Positions 43,249 through 52,671 of a DNA stretch of 64,000 nucleotides are shown in pieces (the stretch's first letter is position 1; each line of letters starts with the position of its first letter). The stretch lies in the NCBI RefSeq assembly GCF_023184515.1, contig NZ_JAAHBP010000020.1, positions 124,001 through 188,000 on the forward strand, given 5' to 3'. Source of the DNA: Streptomyces sp. D2-8 (GTDB taxonomy: Bacteria > Actinomycetota > Actinomycetes > Streptomycetales > Streptomycetaceae). Below the pieces are notes generated by a model that searched no databases, was not told the DNA's origin, and worked only from the letters and a program-made list of their open reading frames with translations. The translations under genes and the position numbers were made by a program.

Positions 43249-44814
43249 ATGAAGACGCTCGGCCACTGGCTCGCCTCCCCCTGGCGCCGCTCGGCAGCCG
43301 CGGTGGTCGTGGGCGCCCTCCCCGTCCTCGCCTTCCCCGCGCCGTCCCTGTGGTGGTGCGCCTACGTCGCCCTGGTCCCCTGGCTCCTGCTGCTGCGCAC
43401 CGCGCCGAGCGGGAAGCGGGCCGCGTACGACGGCTGGTGGGGCGGCTTCGGCCTCATGCTGGCCATGCACCACTGGCTGCTGCCGAGCCTGCACGTGTTC
43501 ACGTTCCTCCTCGCGGCGCTCATCGGCGCCCTGTGGGCCCCGTGGGGCTGGCTGGTGCGCCGTCTCCTCGGCGACCTCACCTCCCGTGGCCAGGTCGCGG
43601 TGGCGCTCCTGGTGCTGCCGTCGGGCTGGCTGGCCATCGAGCTGGTCCGCTCCTGGCAGGGGCTCGGCGGCCCCTGGGGCATGCTCGGCAGCAGCCAGTG
43701 GCAGGCGGAACACGCGCTGCGGCTCGCCTCGGTCGGCGGGGTCTGGCTGCTCAGCTACCTGCTCGTGGCCGTCAACGTCGCGGTCGCCGTGCTCGTCGCG
43801 GTCCGCCGGGCCCGGGTGCCCGCCGTGGCCGGTCTGGTCGCCACGGCCGCCGCCACCTCCGCCGCCTGGGCGTTCTCACCCCGCCCCGCCGTCGACGGCC
43901 AGGTCAGGGTCGCCGTCGTGCAGCCGGGCGTCGTCGACGGCCCGGACAGCCGGTTCGCCCGCGGGGAGCAGCTCACCCGCCGCCTCGCCGGCCAGGACGT
44001 CGACCTGATCGTCTGGGGCGAGAGCAGCGTCGGCTTCGACCTCGGGGACCGCCCCGACCTCGCCCGGCGGCTCGCGGACCTCTCCCGCACCACGGGCGCC
44101 GACATCCTGGTCAACGTGGACGCCCGGCGCTCCGACCAGCCCGGGATCTACAAGAGCTCGGTCCTGGTCGGGCCCGACGGCCAGACCGGTGAGCGCTACG
44201 ACAAGATGCGGCTCGTGCCGTTCGGCGAGTACATCCCGGCCCGCTCCCTGCTCGGCTGGGCCACCTCCGTCGGCAAGGCCGCGGGCGAGGACCGCAGGCG
44301 CGGCTCGCAGCCGATCGTGATGAACGTCGGGGACGATCTGCGCGTCGGCCCGCTGGTGTGCTTCGAGACCGCCTTCCCCGACATGACCCGCCACCTCACC
44401 CGGGAGGGCGCGGACCTGCTGATCGGCCAGTCGTCGACCTCCTCGTTCCAGCACAGCTGGGCGCCCGCGCAGCACGCCTCACTCGCCGCGCTGCGCGCCG
44501 CAGAGACCGGTCGCCCCATGGTCCACTCGACCCTGACGGGCGTCTCCGCCGTCTACGCCCCGGGCGGACAGCGCATCGGATCGTGGCTCGGTACGGACGC
44601 CTCCGCCACGCAGATCTACGAAATCCCCCTCGCCCACGGCACCACGCCCTACGTCCGCCACGGCGACCGGACGGTGCACGCGGCGATGCTGATCCTCGCC
44701 GTGTGGGCCGCCGGCGAGGGCGTACGGACCCTGCGGCTCAGGCGGTCCGCTCCTGAACCGCACGCACCACCCGCTCGCACAGTTCATGGGTCTCCAACGC
44801 GTCCCGGGCGCTGA
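43249..44814 (+). CDS. lnt: Apolipoprotein N-acyltransferase
   Basis: A 521-aa enzyme that N-acylates lipoproteins. About six to seven TM helices, then a nitrilase domain with Glu in WGESS, Lys in YDKMRLVPFGEY and Cys in VCFETAFPD. The final TM and a short tail end the protein. No Ppm1 fusion as in mycobacteria. The last 77 bp overlap the convergent oxidoreductase. Several lipoproteins in the window are possible clients. Confidence 0.93.
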   Translation: MKTLGHWLASPWRRSAAAVVVGALPVLAFPAPSLWWCAYVALVPWLLLLRTAPSGKRAAYDGWWGGFGLMLAMHHWLLPSLHVFTFLLAALIGALWAPWGWLVRRLLGDLTSRGQVAVALLVLPSGWLAIELVRSWQGLGGPWGMLGSSQWQAEHALRLASVGGVWLLSYLLVAVNVAVAVLVAVRRARVPAVAGLVATAAATSAAWAFSPRPAVDGQVRVAVVQPGVVDGPDSRFARGEQLTRRLAGQDVDLIVWGESSVGFDLGDRPDLARRLADLSRTTGADILVNVDARRSDQPGIYKSSVLVGPDGQTGERYDKMRLVPFGEYIPARSLLGWATSVGKAAGEDRRRGSQPIVMNVGDDLRVGPLVCFETAFPDMTRHLTREGADLLIGQSSTSSFQHSWAPAQHASLAALRAAETGRPMVHSTLTGVSAVYAPGGQRIGSWLGTDASATQIYEIPLAHGTTPYVRHGDRTVHAAMLILAVWAAGEGVRTLRLRRSAPEPHAPPARTVHGSPTRPGR

Positions 44815-45643
44815 GCACCCTGCCCGCCCGGACCGCGTCGAGGAACGCGAGCACCGCCTGCTCGATTCCGCGCTGCCGGGCCACCGGCACCCAGTCCCCG
44901 CGCCGCCGCACGGTCGGCTGCCCCTTGTGATCGACGACCTCGGCGAGATTGACCACCTGCCGCTTGGTGTCCTGCCCGGACACCTCCAGGATCTCCTCGG
45001 CGGAGCCGCTGAGCCGGTTCATCACGCCGAGCGCGGTGAAGCCGTCCCCCGCGAGCTGGAGCACCAGGTGGTGCAGCAGCCCGTCCTGGACACGGGCGCG
45101 CACGGTCACGTCGTCGACCTCGCCGGGCACCAGGAACCGCAGGGTGTCGACGACGTGGATGAAGTCGTCGAGGATCATCGAGCGGGGCTCCTCCGGCAGC
45201 CCGATGCGGTTCTTCTGCATCAGGATCAGCTCGCGCGGATGGTCCGCGCACTGCGTGTAGCCGGGGGCGTAGCGCCGGTTGAAGCCGACCGCGAGGCTCA
45301 CGTCCCGCTCCTCGGCGAGCGCCACCAGCCGGGCGGAGTCGTCGAGTTCGTAGGCGAGCGGCTTGTCGACGTACGTCGGTACGCCCGCCTCCAGCAGCCG
45401 CGTCACGATCTCCGGGTGCACGAGCGTGGGCGCGTGCACGAAGGCCGCGTCGAGGTCCGCCGCGAGCAGGGAGTCGAGGGTGGTGTGCCGCCGCTCCGGC
45501 GGGACGTGGAGGGCCTCGCCGACCCGGTCGAGCGTCGCGGGCGTACGGGTCTGCAGGTGCGGTTCGACTCCGGGCTGGAAGGCGAGGACCGGAAGGTAGG
45601 CCTTCTGCGCGATGTCGCCGAGTCCGATGCAGCCGACCTTCAC
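44738..45643 (-). CDS. Gfo/Idh/MocA-family oxidoreductase
   Basis: A 301-aa NAD(P)-dependent dehydrogenase. VKVGCIGLGDIAQKAYLPVL is the Rossmann start, DAAFVHAPTLVHPEIVTRLLEAGVPTYVDKPLA holds the conserved EKP-like motif (DKP), and GFNRRYAPGY follows. GTG 45643 is the start. Substrate probably a cyclic polyol or sugar; unknown. Confidence 0.9.
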   Translation of the reverse strand: MKVGCIGLGDIAQKAYLPVLAFQPGVEPHLQTRTPATLDRVGEALHVPPERRHTTLDSLLAADLDAAFVHAPTLVHPEIVTRLLEAGVPTYVDKPLAYELDDSARLVALAEERDVSLAVGFNRRYAPGYTQCADHPRELILMQKNRIGLPEEPRSMILDDFIHVVDTLRFLVPGEVDDVTVRARVQDGLLHHLVLQLAGDGFTALGVMNRLSGSAEEILEVSGQDTKRQVVNLAEVVDHKGQPTVRRRGDWVPVARQRGIEQAVLAFLDAVRAGRVLSARDALETHELCERVVRAVQERTA

Positions 45644-45656
45644 GGGGTGATCTCCT

Positions 45657-46841
45657 CTAGCGGTTGCCTGCCGGGGTCTGCTCGGAGCATACGGCGTCCC
45701 CCTGCGGCGGCCGCCAGTCGGCGATGCTGTCGAACCCACGGAGGAACAGGGCGGGCCCGGCCTTCGACAGCGTGGCCATGGCGGTGTCGCGTAGGGCGAT
45801 CCCGGCGCGGCTGCTCATGAGGTTGAGGCGGGCGACCTGCACGGCCCGGCGTGCGACGGCGGTCGTGCGGGGCAGCCGGGCGGCGGTGTAGGCGGGCAGG
45901 TCGTCGCAGTGGTGCGCGAGGACGATGGCGTCCTCGATGGCCTGGTTGCCGCCCTGGCCGAGGGTCGGGGGCATGGCGTGCGCGGCGTCGCCGAGCAGGG
46001 CGGCCCGGCCGTGGTGGTAGGCGGGCAGGGGTGTGGTGATGTGGTGGACGTCGTGGCGCAGGACGTCCTCGGGCCGAGCGGCGGCGAGCACGGCGGGGAT
46101 CGGGTCGTGCCAGTCGCCGAAGCGGCTCAGCAGTTCGGCCCGCTCGTCGGGTGCGTGGCCGCCGGCGGGCGTGACTGCGGCGGCGTAGGCGTAGACGCGG
46201 CCGTCCTTGAGCGGGTGCGTGCCCCAGATGCGGCCCCTGCCCCAGGTCTCGTGCGAGGCGAACTCGGCGCCGGGAACGGGGATCACGACCCGCCAGGTGG
46301 TGAACCCGGAGTACACGGCGCCTGGGTGGGCGGGGAAGAGCGCGTGGCGTACGGCGGACCGGATACCGTCCGCCCCCACCACCAGGTCGGCCTCCAGCAC
46401 TCCGTCGGCCGTCCTGACGCGGGCGGGCCGGTCGGTGTCACCGCTGTCGGCGAGGGTCGCGGCGGCGTCCGTGCGGACGGTGCCCGGTGGGAGCCGGGAG
46501 GCCAGGCTCGCGATGAGGGTGGCGCGGTGCAGGAGCACGAGCGGGCCGCCGAAGCGTTCGGCGGCGGCGTCGGCGGAGGTCCGCGAGAGCCACCGCCCGG
46601 ACGGGGTCCGCAGCCCGCCGTCCCCGCTCCAGGCTGCGAGGTCGCGGATCTCGTCGCCGAGACCGATGACGTCGAGCGCGCGCAGGGAGTTGGGCGCGAG
46701 GGAGATCGCCGCGCCGACCGGCTCCAGCGAGCGGGCCCGCTCCAGCACGGTGACCCGCAGTCCGCGCCGGTGCAGGGCGACCGCCGCGGTCAGGCCTCCG
46801 ATTCCGCCGCCGATCACGACGGCATGCCCGGACTGTGCCAT
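45657..46841 (-). CDS. FAD-dependent aromatic-ring-type monooxygenase
   Basis: A 394-aa group A flavoprotein: VIGGGIGGLTAAVALHRRG at the N-terminus, DLVVGADGIRSAVR in the middle and GDAAHAMPPTLGQGGNQAIEDA. Salicylate or other phenol hydroxylation is typical of the group. Divergent from a TetR gene with two operators. Substrate unknown. Confidence 0.9.
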   Translation of the reverse strand: MAQSGHAVVIGGGIGGLTAAVALHRRGLRVTVLERARSLEPVGAAISLAPNSLRALDVIGLGDEIRDLAAWSGDGGLRTPSGRWLSRTSADAAAERFGGPLVLLHRATLIASLASRLPPGTVRTDAAATLADSGDTDRPARVRTADGVLEADLVVGADGIRSAVRHALFPAHPGAVYSGFTTWRVVIPVPGAEFASHETWGRGRIWGTHPLKDGRVYAYAAAVTPAGGHAPDERAELLSRFGDWHDPIPAVLAAARPEDVLRHDVHHITTPLPAYHHGRAALLGDAAHAMPPTLGQGGNQAIEDAIVLAHHCDDLPAYTAARLPRTTAVARRAVQVARLNLMSSRAGIALRDTAMATLSKAGPALFLRGFDSIADWRPPQGDAVCSEQTPAGNR

Positions 46842-46859
46842 GGCTCCTCCTCGACAGTG

Positions 46860-46902
46860 ACTACACCTGTAGTGACACCGTCGACGTTACTACACCTGTA
46901 GT
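46860..46902. promoter_or_regulatory. Twin TetR operators
   Basis: ACTACACCTGTAGT occurs twice (46860-46873 and 46889-46902), 29 bp start to start. Each copy has perfect 6+6 arms (ACTACA/TGTAGT). They fill the gap between the divergent monooxygenase and TetR genes, so they should control both. Confidence 0.85.
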
Positions 46903-46923
46903 CGGAGGGGTAGCGTGAGGCCC

Positions 46924-47514
46924 ATGTCCGAACGCACCGCCGGCCCCTCCCGCTCCGACCTCGTCGCCGACACCGCCCTCGCCCTGCTGGCCGAGCGCGG
47001 CATGCGCGGCCTCACACACCGGGCGGTCGACGAGGCGTCCGCACTCCCCCAGGGCTCCACGTCGAACCTCGCTCGGACCCGGCAGGCCCTGCTGGAGCTG
47101 GCCGTGCGGCGCCTGGCCGACCGCGAGGCCCGGGTGCTGGCCCTGCACGAGATGCCGGATCCGGCGGCCGGGGCCGGACCCCTCGCGGACGCGCTGGCCC
47201 TGGCGACCCACCGGGCCCTGACGAACAACCGCGCGCTCACACTCGCCCGCTACGAACTGGCCCTGGAGGCGACGCGCCGCCCGGAGCTGCGGGCCTACTT
47301 CGACGCCACGGGCGCCCGCTTCCGGGACCAGCTCACCGCCCTCGTCACCGGCATGGGCTCGACGGACCCGGCCCGGCACACCCTGTCGCTGATCGCCTGG
47401 GCGGACGGGCTGATGTTCAGCTGCGTGGCGGGGTCGTTCGGCGCCGACGTGCCGAGCCTGGAGGAGGTGCGGGCCGGGCTGCGGGAACTGCTGGAGGGGA
47501 TGCTCGGGGGCTGA
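46924..47514 (+). CDS. TetR-family regulator
   Basis: A 196-aa repressor. The N-terminal HTH is LALLAERGMRGLTHRAVDEASALPQGSTSNLARTR. The C-terminal ligand domain has LMFSCVAGSFG. ATG 46924 is the start. It likely represses the divergent monooxygenase gene through the twin sites and responds to its substrate. Confidence 0.92.
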   Translation: MSERTAGPSRSDLVADTALALLAERGMRGLTHRAVDEASALPQGSTSNLARTRQALLELAVRRLADREARVLALHEMPDPAAGAGPLADALALATHRALTNNRALTLARYELALEATRRPELRAYFDATGARFRDQLTALVTGMGSTDPARHTLSLIAWADGLMFSCVAGSFGADVPSLEEVRAGLRELLEGMLGG

Positions 47515-47557
47515 AAATCTCATGGTGCGGCAGGGGCGGCTCGGAAAGGATGCGTCC

Positions 47558-48070
47558 ATGACGAACGAACGCGGCATGCCCGCCCCCACAGCCGACGAAC
47601 GCACCATGCTGGAGGGCTGGCTGGACTTCCACCGGCGGACTCTCGCCTGGAAGTGCGAAGGCCTGAACGACGAGCAGCTCAGGTCCACGGCCGTCGAGCC
47701 CTCCACACTGTCCCTGATGGGGCTGGTGCGGCACATGGCGGACGTGGAGCGGAGCTGGTTCCGCCGGGTGCTGACGGGCGAGGACGCGGGGCCGATCTAC
47801 TGGAGCGACGGGGACATCGACGGCGAGTTCCACCTCACCGCGGCGGATACCTGGCAGGAGGCGTACGCCACCTGGCAGGCCGAGATCGAGACGGCCCGGC
47901 GCAACGCGGCCCGCTTCGGCCTGGACGACATCACCGAGGGCAAGCAACGGCGCACCGGCGAGCGGTTCAACCTGCGGTGGCTCTACACCCACATGATCGA
48001 GGAGTACGCGCGGCACAACGGCCACGCCGACCTGATCCGCGAGCGGATCGACGGCGCGACCGGCGACTGA
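47558..48070 (+). CDS. DinB-like (DUF664) family protein
   Basis: A 170-aa four-helix protein. LMGLVRHMADVERSWFRRVLTG and WLYTHMIEEYARHNGHADLIRERIDG supply the three metal-ligand histidines of DinB/mycothiol-S-transferase folds. Thiol-transferase activity is possible in a mycothiol-producing organism. Start ATG 47558. Confidence 0.9.
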   Translation: MTNERGMPAPTADERTMLEGWLDFHRRTLAWKCEGLNDEQLRSTAVEPSTLSLMGLVRHMADVERSWFRRVLTGEDAGPIYWSDGDIDGEFHLTAADTWQEAYATWQAEIETARRNAARFGLDDITEGKQRRTGERFNLRWLYTHMIEEYARHNGHADLIRERIDGATGD

Positions 48071-48185
48071 CGACGTCACCCCCGTCACGCCGTCGCCCTC
48101 CGTACGGGGCGCGAGATCACCCGTGCGGGGCATCCTCCGCCTGTCCGCCGCCCCACCATGGGTTGGACGCACCAGAGTTGCGCGG

Positions 48186-48704
48186 GTGCATCGAACGACG
48201 ACCACAGCGACGCTCCTGGTGACCGTGGCGGTCTCGGCCCTCTCCGGCTGTACGACAGTCCCGCATCCCCCCGCGCCGGGTCCCTCGGCGGCGCCGTCCC
48301 GACCGTCGGCGCCCCAGCCGGAGGGTGAGGCGGAGGCCCAGATCGTGCAGGCACCGGCCCGTGAGGCCCTGCAACTCATCGAAGAGGCGTCCCACCGCCC
48401 GGAGCCTGCCGTGTCGGCGTCCCGCCCGGCCACACCCCCGGCGGCCTCGCCGGAACGCGGGACGCCGCAGCCCGGCCGGCGCGACGTCCGCCCGCGTCCC
48501 GCCCGACCGGAACGCCCCGAGCCCGCTCCGCGCGGCCCCCGGCGGTCGCAGGCCGACCTTCCGGACGTCTCGGAGTCGGTACGGCAGAACGTCCGGAAGA
48601 GCGTCTCGAACAGCTCGGACGTGTGCGCGCTGGGCAGGCGCTACGGGGGATGGCGGGCGGACAGCCCGGAGGCGACGATCTGCCGCGATACGTACGGGCG
48701 TTGA
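48186..48704 (+). CDS. Pro-rich putative lipoprotein
   Basis: A 172-aa exported protein with lipobox LSGC (Cys22), GTG 48186 as start. A long Pro/Arg/Ala linker is followed by a small C-terminal domain with two Cys (SSDVCALGRRYGGWRADSPEATICRDTYG), a pattern seen in other streptomycete surface proteins. Function unknown. Confidence 0.65.
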   Translation: MHRTTTTATLLVTVAVSALSGCTTVPHPPAPGPSAAPSRPSAPQPEGEAEAQIVQAPAREALQLIEEASHRPEPAVSASRPATPPAASPERGTPQPGRRDVRPRPARPERPEPAPRGPRRSQADLPDVSESVRQNVRKSVSNSSDVCALGRRYGGWRADSPEATICRDTYGR

Positions 48705-48713
48705 CCTGCCGTG

Positions 48714-49214
48714 TCAGGGCCGCTGCCGCGGCGGCGTCCAGGTCGCCGAGCCGCCCTCTCCCAGCCGGGACTCCAGCCGTCCGATGGCCGCCCACACGCC
48801 GTCGCCGTAGCTGTCGTCGGCGAGGGCGGTGGCGGCTTCCCGGGCCCACGACAGGTGCGTGAGCGCGGCATCGCGGCGACCGAGTCTGATGTAGTCGTCC
48901 GCCAGGTTCAGGTGCAGGGAGGGGTAGATCGCGATCACCGCGGTCACCGCGAGGACCTCCGCCCTGGCTTCCTCGGCCGCCGTCAACGCGCGCAGGTCCC
49001 AGGCCAGTTCGTCCGCCGGGTCGTCCTGGGTGTCGGCCAGGTAATGGGCGAGGGTGCAGCGGTGCAGCGGGTCGCCGTGCTCGCCGATCTCCGCCCACAG
49101 GCCGAGGAACCGGTGCCGGGCCTCCTCCCGGTCCCCCGCGTGGTGCAGCATGACGACCTGCCCGATCCGCGTCAGCACGGCATCCGGCGCCGCCTGCTCC
49201 TGTCGCTCCGCCAC
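48714..49214 (-). CDS. TPR-like helical hypothetical protein
   Basis: A 166-aa all-alpha protein with HHAGDREEARHRFLGLWAEIG, LHRCTLAHYLADTQDD and LNLADDYIRLGRRDAALTHLSWAREAA, which have TPR-type spacing. Convergent with the lipoprotein gene by 9 bp. No catalytic motif. Confidence 0.65.
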   Translation of the reverse strand: MAERQEQAAPDAVLTRIGQVVMLHHAGDREEARHRFLGLWAEIGEHGDPLHRCTLAHYLADTQDDPADELAWDLRALTAAEEARAEVLAVTAVIAIYPSLHLNLADDYIRLGRRDAALTHLSWAREAATALADDSYGDGVWAAIGRLESRLGEGGSATWTPPRQRP

Positions 49215-49337
49215 GACGCCCTCCGCGCACTCGCCGGCTGTTCCTGCCGACGCTAACCGCAGGCGGGGGCGATCCGGCTCAGGCGGCTCCGGACACCACC
49301 GGGCCCGTCACGGCACAGCCGTACGGGCCGGCCTGCC

Positions 49338-50021
49338 TCAGCCCAGGTTCGGAATCGTCCAGTCGATCGGCGTGTGGCCCTGCGCCGCGACCGCCTCGTT
49401 GATCTGCGTGAAGGGGCGCGAGCCGAAGAACTTCTTCGCCGACAGGGGCGAGGGGTGCGCGCCCTTGACCACGACATGCCGGGACTCGTCGATCAGCGGG
49501 AGCTTCTTCTGCGCGTAGTTGCCCCACAGCACGAAGACCGCCGGGTCGGGGCGCTCGGCCACGGCCCGGATCACGGCGTCGGTGAACTTCTCCCAGCCCC
49601 GGCCCTTGTGCGAGTTGGCCTCGCCGCCGCGGACCGTGAGCACCGCGTTGAGCAGCAGCACGCCCTGCTCGGCCCACGGCATCAGATAGCCGTTGTCCGG
49701 GATCGGGGTGCCCAGCTCCTGGTGCATCTCCTTGTAGATGTTGCGCAGGGAGGGCGGGACCCGCACACCCGGCCGGACCGAGAAGCACAGCCCGTGCCCC
49801 TGTCCCTCGCCGTGGTACGGGTCCTGACCGAGGATGAGGACCTTGACCTGCTCGTACGGCGTGGCGTCCAGCGCCGCGAAGACCTCCTCGCGCGGCGGGT
49901 GGACGGGACCCTTCGCCCGCTCCTCCTCGACGAACTCCGTCAGCTCCTTGAACCAGGGCTGCTGCAGCTCGTCGCCCAGAACCCCGCGCCAGGACTCGGG
50001 CAGCATGGCGATGTCGGTCAC
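49338..50021 (-). CDS. ung: Uracil-DNA glycosylase
   Basis: A 227-aa family 1 UDG. GQDPYHG has the catalytic Asp, and GAHPSPLS the minor-groove leucine-loop His. NAVLTVRGGEANSHKGRGW is also conserved. GTG 50021 with GAGGA upstream gives the usual family length; ATG 50006 is an alternative. Removes uracil from DNA. Confidence 0.95.
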   Translation of the reverse strand: MTDIAMLPESWRGVLGDELQQPWFKELTEFVEEERAKGPVHPPREEVFAALDATPYEQVKVLILGQDPYHGEGQGHGLCFSVRPGVRVPPSLRNIYKEMHQELGTPIPDNGYLMPWAEQGVLLLNAVLTVRGGEANSHKGRGWEKFTDAVIRAVAERPDPAVFVLWGNYAQKKLPLIDESRHVVVKGAHPSPLSAKKFFGSRPFTQINEAVAAQGHTPIDWTIPNLG

Positions 50022-50114
50022 GTCAACGTCCTCACGATGTGCGGTCACTTCCAGGCCACAGAACCTACAGGCGACCACTGACAGCGTGCCCGGGAAAGCC
50101 CGCTGCCGGCCCGC

Positions 50115-51707
50115 CTACCAGGCGGTCTTGCGGTGCAGCTCCCACAACATCATGATCGTCGACGGGTCCAGGGCCCGCTCCGCGCCCGAGATGTCCCGGC
50201 TGGCCGCCACGTACTGCCGGCCCTGCCACAGCGGCAGCAGACGCGCGTCGTCGACGAGGATCCGCTGGGCCTCCTCGAACTCCTTCTCCACGTTTGCGCG
50301 GTCGCTCTCCCGGCGCGAGCGGGGCAGCAGGTCACCGGTGATCTTGGGCGCCGAGTAGGGCGTACCGAGGGCGTTCTGCTCGCCGACGAACGGCGCGATG
50401 AAGTTCTCCGCGTCCGGGAAGTCGGGGAACCAGCCACGCCCGAACACCGGGTATTCACCCTTCTGGTAGCCCTCGACGTACGTCTTCCAGGGGCGGCTCT
50501 TCAGGCTGATCGTGAACAGGCCGGAGGACTCGAGCTGGCGCTCCAGCTCCTTGAACTCCCCGGCGGTCTCGGAGCCGTAGCGGTCGCTCGTGTACCAGAA
50601 GGTGAGCGGGACGCGCTGGTTGATGCCGGCCTCGGTGAGGATCTTGCGGGCCTTGGCGACGTCGGGGTCGCCGTAGTCGTCGAAGAAGCCCGTGGTGTGG
50701 CCCGTGAGGCCCTTGGGGACCATGGAGTACAGCGGGTCGACGGTGTCCTTGTAGACCTTGTGGGCGATCGCCGCCCGGTCGACGACCTGGGCGATGGCCT
50801 GGCGCACGGCCTTCTTGTCCGCCCAGGGGTCCTTCGGGTTGAACACCAGGTAGTTGATGTCGGTGCCGGTGCCCTCGACGAGCTGGATGTCCTCGTCCTT
50901 GGAGGTCTTGCTCTGGAGCTCGACGACGTCACCGGCGGCCAGACCGCGGTAGGTCACGTCGATCTTCTCGTCCCGCAGGGCCTTCACCATGGCGTCGGAG
51001 TCCTGGAAGTACCGGACGGTCACGGCGTCGTTCCGGCGCTCCGCGAAGCCCTTGTAGGAGTTGTTGCGGACGAGGACGGCCTCCTTGCCGTCGGAGTACG
51101 AGTCGAGGGCGTACGGCCCGGAGCCGACCACGTCGCTGCCCTTGCGCAGGCTGTTCTCCGGGTAGGCCTCCGGGGACACGATCGACATGGCGGGAGTGGC
51201 CAGCACGAACGGGAACGTGGAGTCCGGCTTGTTGAGGTGGAAGATCACCTCACGGTCGTTCGGCGCCTGGACCCGCTCGAGGCTGCCCAGCAGACCGGCA
51301 GGGCCGCCGTTGACGTTGATCTTGCGGATCCGGTCGAACGAGTACTTCACGGCCCGGGCGTCGAGCGCGTCGCCGTTGGAGAACTTCAGGCCCTCGCGCA
51401 GCTCGCAGCGGTACACCTGGTTCGAGGAGTCGCTGAAGCCGCACTGCTCGGCGGCGTCCGGCTGGGGCGCGCTCGCGCCGGTCGGATAGCTCAAGAGCGT
51501 CTGATAGATGTTGCGGAACAGCTCCCAGGAGCTGTCCCACGACGCGGCAGGGTCGAGCGTGCTGGGCGCACTGGTGGTGCCCAGGACGATCGGTCCTTCG
51601 TCCTCCGGGGTGTCGGACGACAGCACGCCGCACCCGGCGAGCAGGGACGATATGGACGCGATGGCCGCCACCCGCCGCAGGCATCGATTCCGGTTGAACA
51701 CGCGCAC
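50115..51707 (-). CDS. Orphan peptide/solute-binding lipoprotein (SBP_bac_5)
   Basis: A 530-aa extracellular binding protein. The signal peptide ends in LLAGC. IVLGTTSAPSTLDPAASWD, YRCELREGLKFSNGDALDARAVKYSFDRI and WTP-like segments fit the oligopeptide/dipeptide binding family (OppA/DppA). No permease or ATPase gene is next to it. GTG 51707 is the start. A LacI-type palindrome lies about 100 bp upstream. Confidence 0.9.
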   Translation of the reverse strand: MRVFNRNRCLRRVAAIASISSLLAGCGVLSSDTPEDEGPIVLGTTSAPSTLDPAASWDSSWELFRNIYQTLLSYPTGASAPQPDAAEQCGFSDSSNQVYRCELREGLKFSNGDALDARAVKYSFDRIRKINVNGGPAGLLGSLERVQAPNDREVIFHLNKPDSTFPFVLATPAMSIVSPEAYPENSLRKGSDVVGSGPYALDSYSDGKEAVLVRNNSYKGFAERRNDAVTVRYFQDSDAMVKALRDEKIDVTYRGLAAGDVVELQSKTSKDEDIQLVEGTGTDINYLVFNPKDPWADKKAVRQAIAQVVDRAAIAHKVYKDTVDPLYSMVPKGLTGHTTGFFDDYGDPDVAKARKILTEAGINQRVPLTFWYTSDRYGSETAGEFKELERQLESSGLFTISLKSRPWKTYVEGYQKGEYPVFGRGWFPDFPDAENFIAPFVGEQNALGTPYSAPKITGDLLPRSRRESDRANVEKEFEEAQRILVDDARLLPLWQGRQYVAASRDISGAERALDPSTIMMLWELHRKTAW

Positions 51708-51803
51708 GCTCCTCGAGCTGCCATACCAAGGGTCGGCAGACCATACCGCAGTGCCGCGCCCGCTGACCCTCCCCGGTACATGACCTCTTGATCAATAAAC
51801 CTT

Positions 51804-51817
51804 TGACGACGTTGTCA
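51804..51817. promoter_or_regulatory. LacI-like operator candidate
   Basis: TGACGACGTTGTCA is palindromic except for one base pair and centres on ACGT. It resembles TGACAACGTTGTCA-type LacI-family sites. It lies upstream of the orphan binding-protein gene; a perfect TTGATCAA is nearby at 51788-51795. Confidence 0.4.
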
Positions 51818-51842
51818 TCGCCCTTTGCGGTGCCTTTTACGG

Positions 51843-51881
51843 CGGCACGGGCGCCGTTCGTGTCGAAGGGCGCCCGTGCCG
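51843..51881 (-). terminator. Strong hairpin terminator of the SDR operon
   Basis: CGGCACGGGCGCC (51843-51855) pairs perfectly with GGCGCCCGTGCCG (51869-51881), 13 bp, with a 13-nt loop. It follows the SDR stop codon. Confidence 0.85.
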
Positions 51882-51901
51882 ATCCGCGTGCGAGGTCCCC
51901 G

Positions 51902-52660
51902 TCAGCCGGTTCCGGCGTTGAGGAAGATGCCGCCGTCCACGACGAGCGTCTGGCCGGTGACCCAGTCGGACTGCTCGGAGGTGAGGAACGCGGCCGCGCC
52001 CCCGATGTCGGAGGGCACACCGAGCCGGCCCAGCGGGTAGGCCGCGGCGGCTTCCTCCTCCCGGCCCTCGTACAGGGCCTGGGCGAACTTGGTCTTCACC
52101 ACGGCCGGGGCGATCGCGTTGACCCGCACCTTGGGCGCGAACTCGTGCGCGAGCTGCACCGTCAGGTTGATCATCGCGGCCTTGCTGACGCCGTACGCGC
52201 CGATGAACGGCGAGGGCGAGAGGCCCGCGACGGAGGCGATGTTGACGATCGCGCCGCCGTTGTCCTTCTGCCAGGCGTGCCAGGTCCGCTGGGCGAAGCC
52301 GAGCGCCGAGACGACGTTGGTCTCGAAGACCTTGCGCGCGACGTTCAGGTCGAGGTCGGCGATCGGCCCGAACACCGGGTTCGTGCCGGCGTTGTTGATC
52401 AGGTAGTCGACGCGGCCGAAGGCCTCCATCGTGCGCTCGACGGCGACGGCCTGGTGGGCCTCGTCGTGCGCCTTGCCCGCCACGTAGACCGCGCGGTCGG
52501 CGCCGAGCTGCTCGACGGCCTCCTTGAGGGCGTCCTCGTTGCGGCCGGTGATGCACACGCGGTCGCCGCGCGCGACCAGGGCCTCGGCGACGCCGTAGCC
52601 GATGCCGCGGCTGGCGCCCGTGACGAGGGCGACCTTGCCGGAGAGTTCCACGGAAGTCAT
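51902..52660 (-). CDS. SDR oxidoreductase
   Basis: A 252-aa classical SDR: TGASRGIG near residue 14, NNAG, NIASVAG (Ser) and YGVSKAA (Tyr-Lys), and VDGG at the end. It lies 11 bp behind the FabG-like gene and is probably co-transcribed with it. Substrate likely an acyl or hydroxyacyl thioester, by context only. Confidence 0.92.
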   Translation of the reverse strand: MTSVELSGKVALVTGASRGIGYGVAEALVARGDRVCITGRNEDALKEAVEQLGADRAVYVAGKAHDEAHQAVAVERTMEAFGRVDYLINNAGTNPVFGPIADLDLNVARKVFETNVVSALGFAQRTWHAWQKDNGGAIVNIASVAGLSPSPFIGAYGVSKAAMINLTVQLAHEFAPKVRVNAIAPAVVKTKFAQALYEGREEEAAAAYPLGRLGVPSDIGGAAAFLTSEQSDWVTGQTLVVDGGIFLNAGTG

Positions 52661-52671
52661 GTCTGTGTCCT

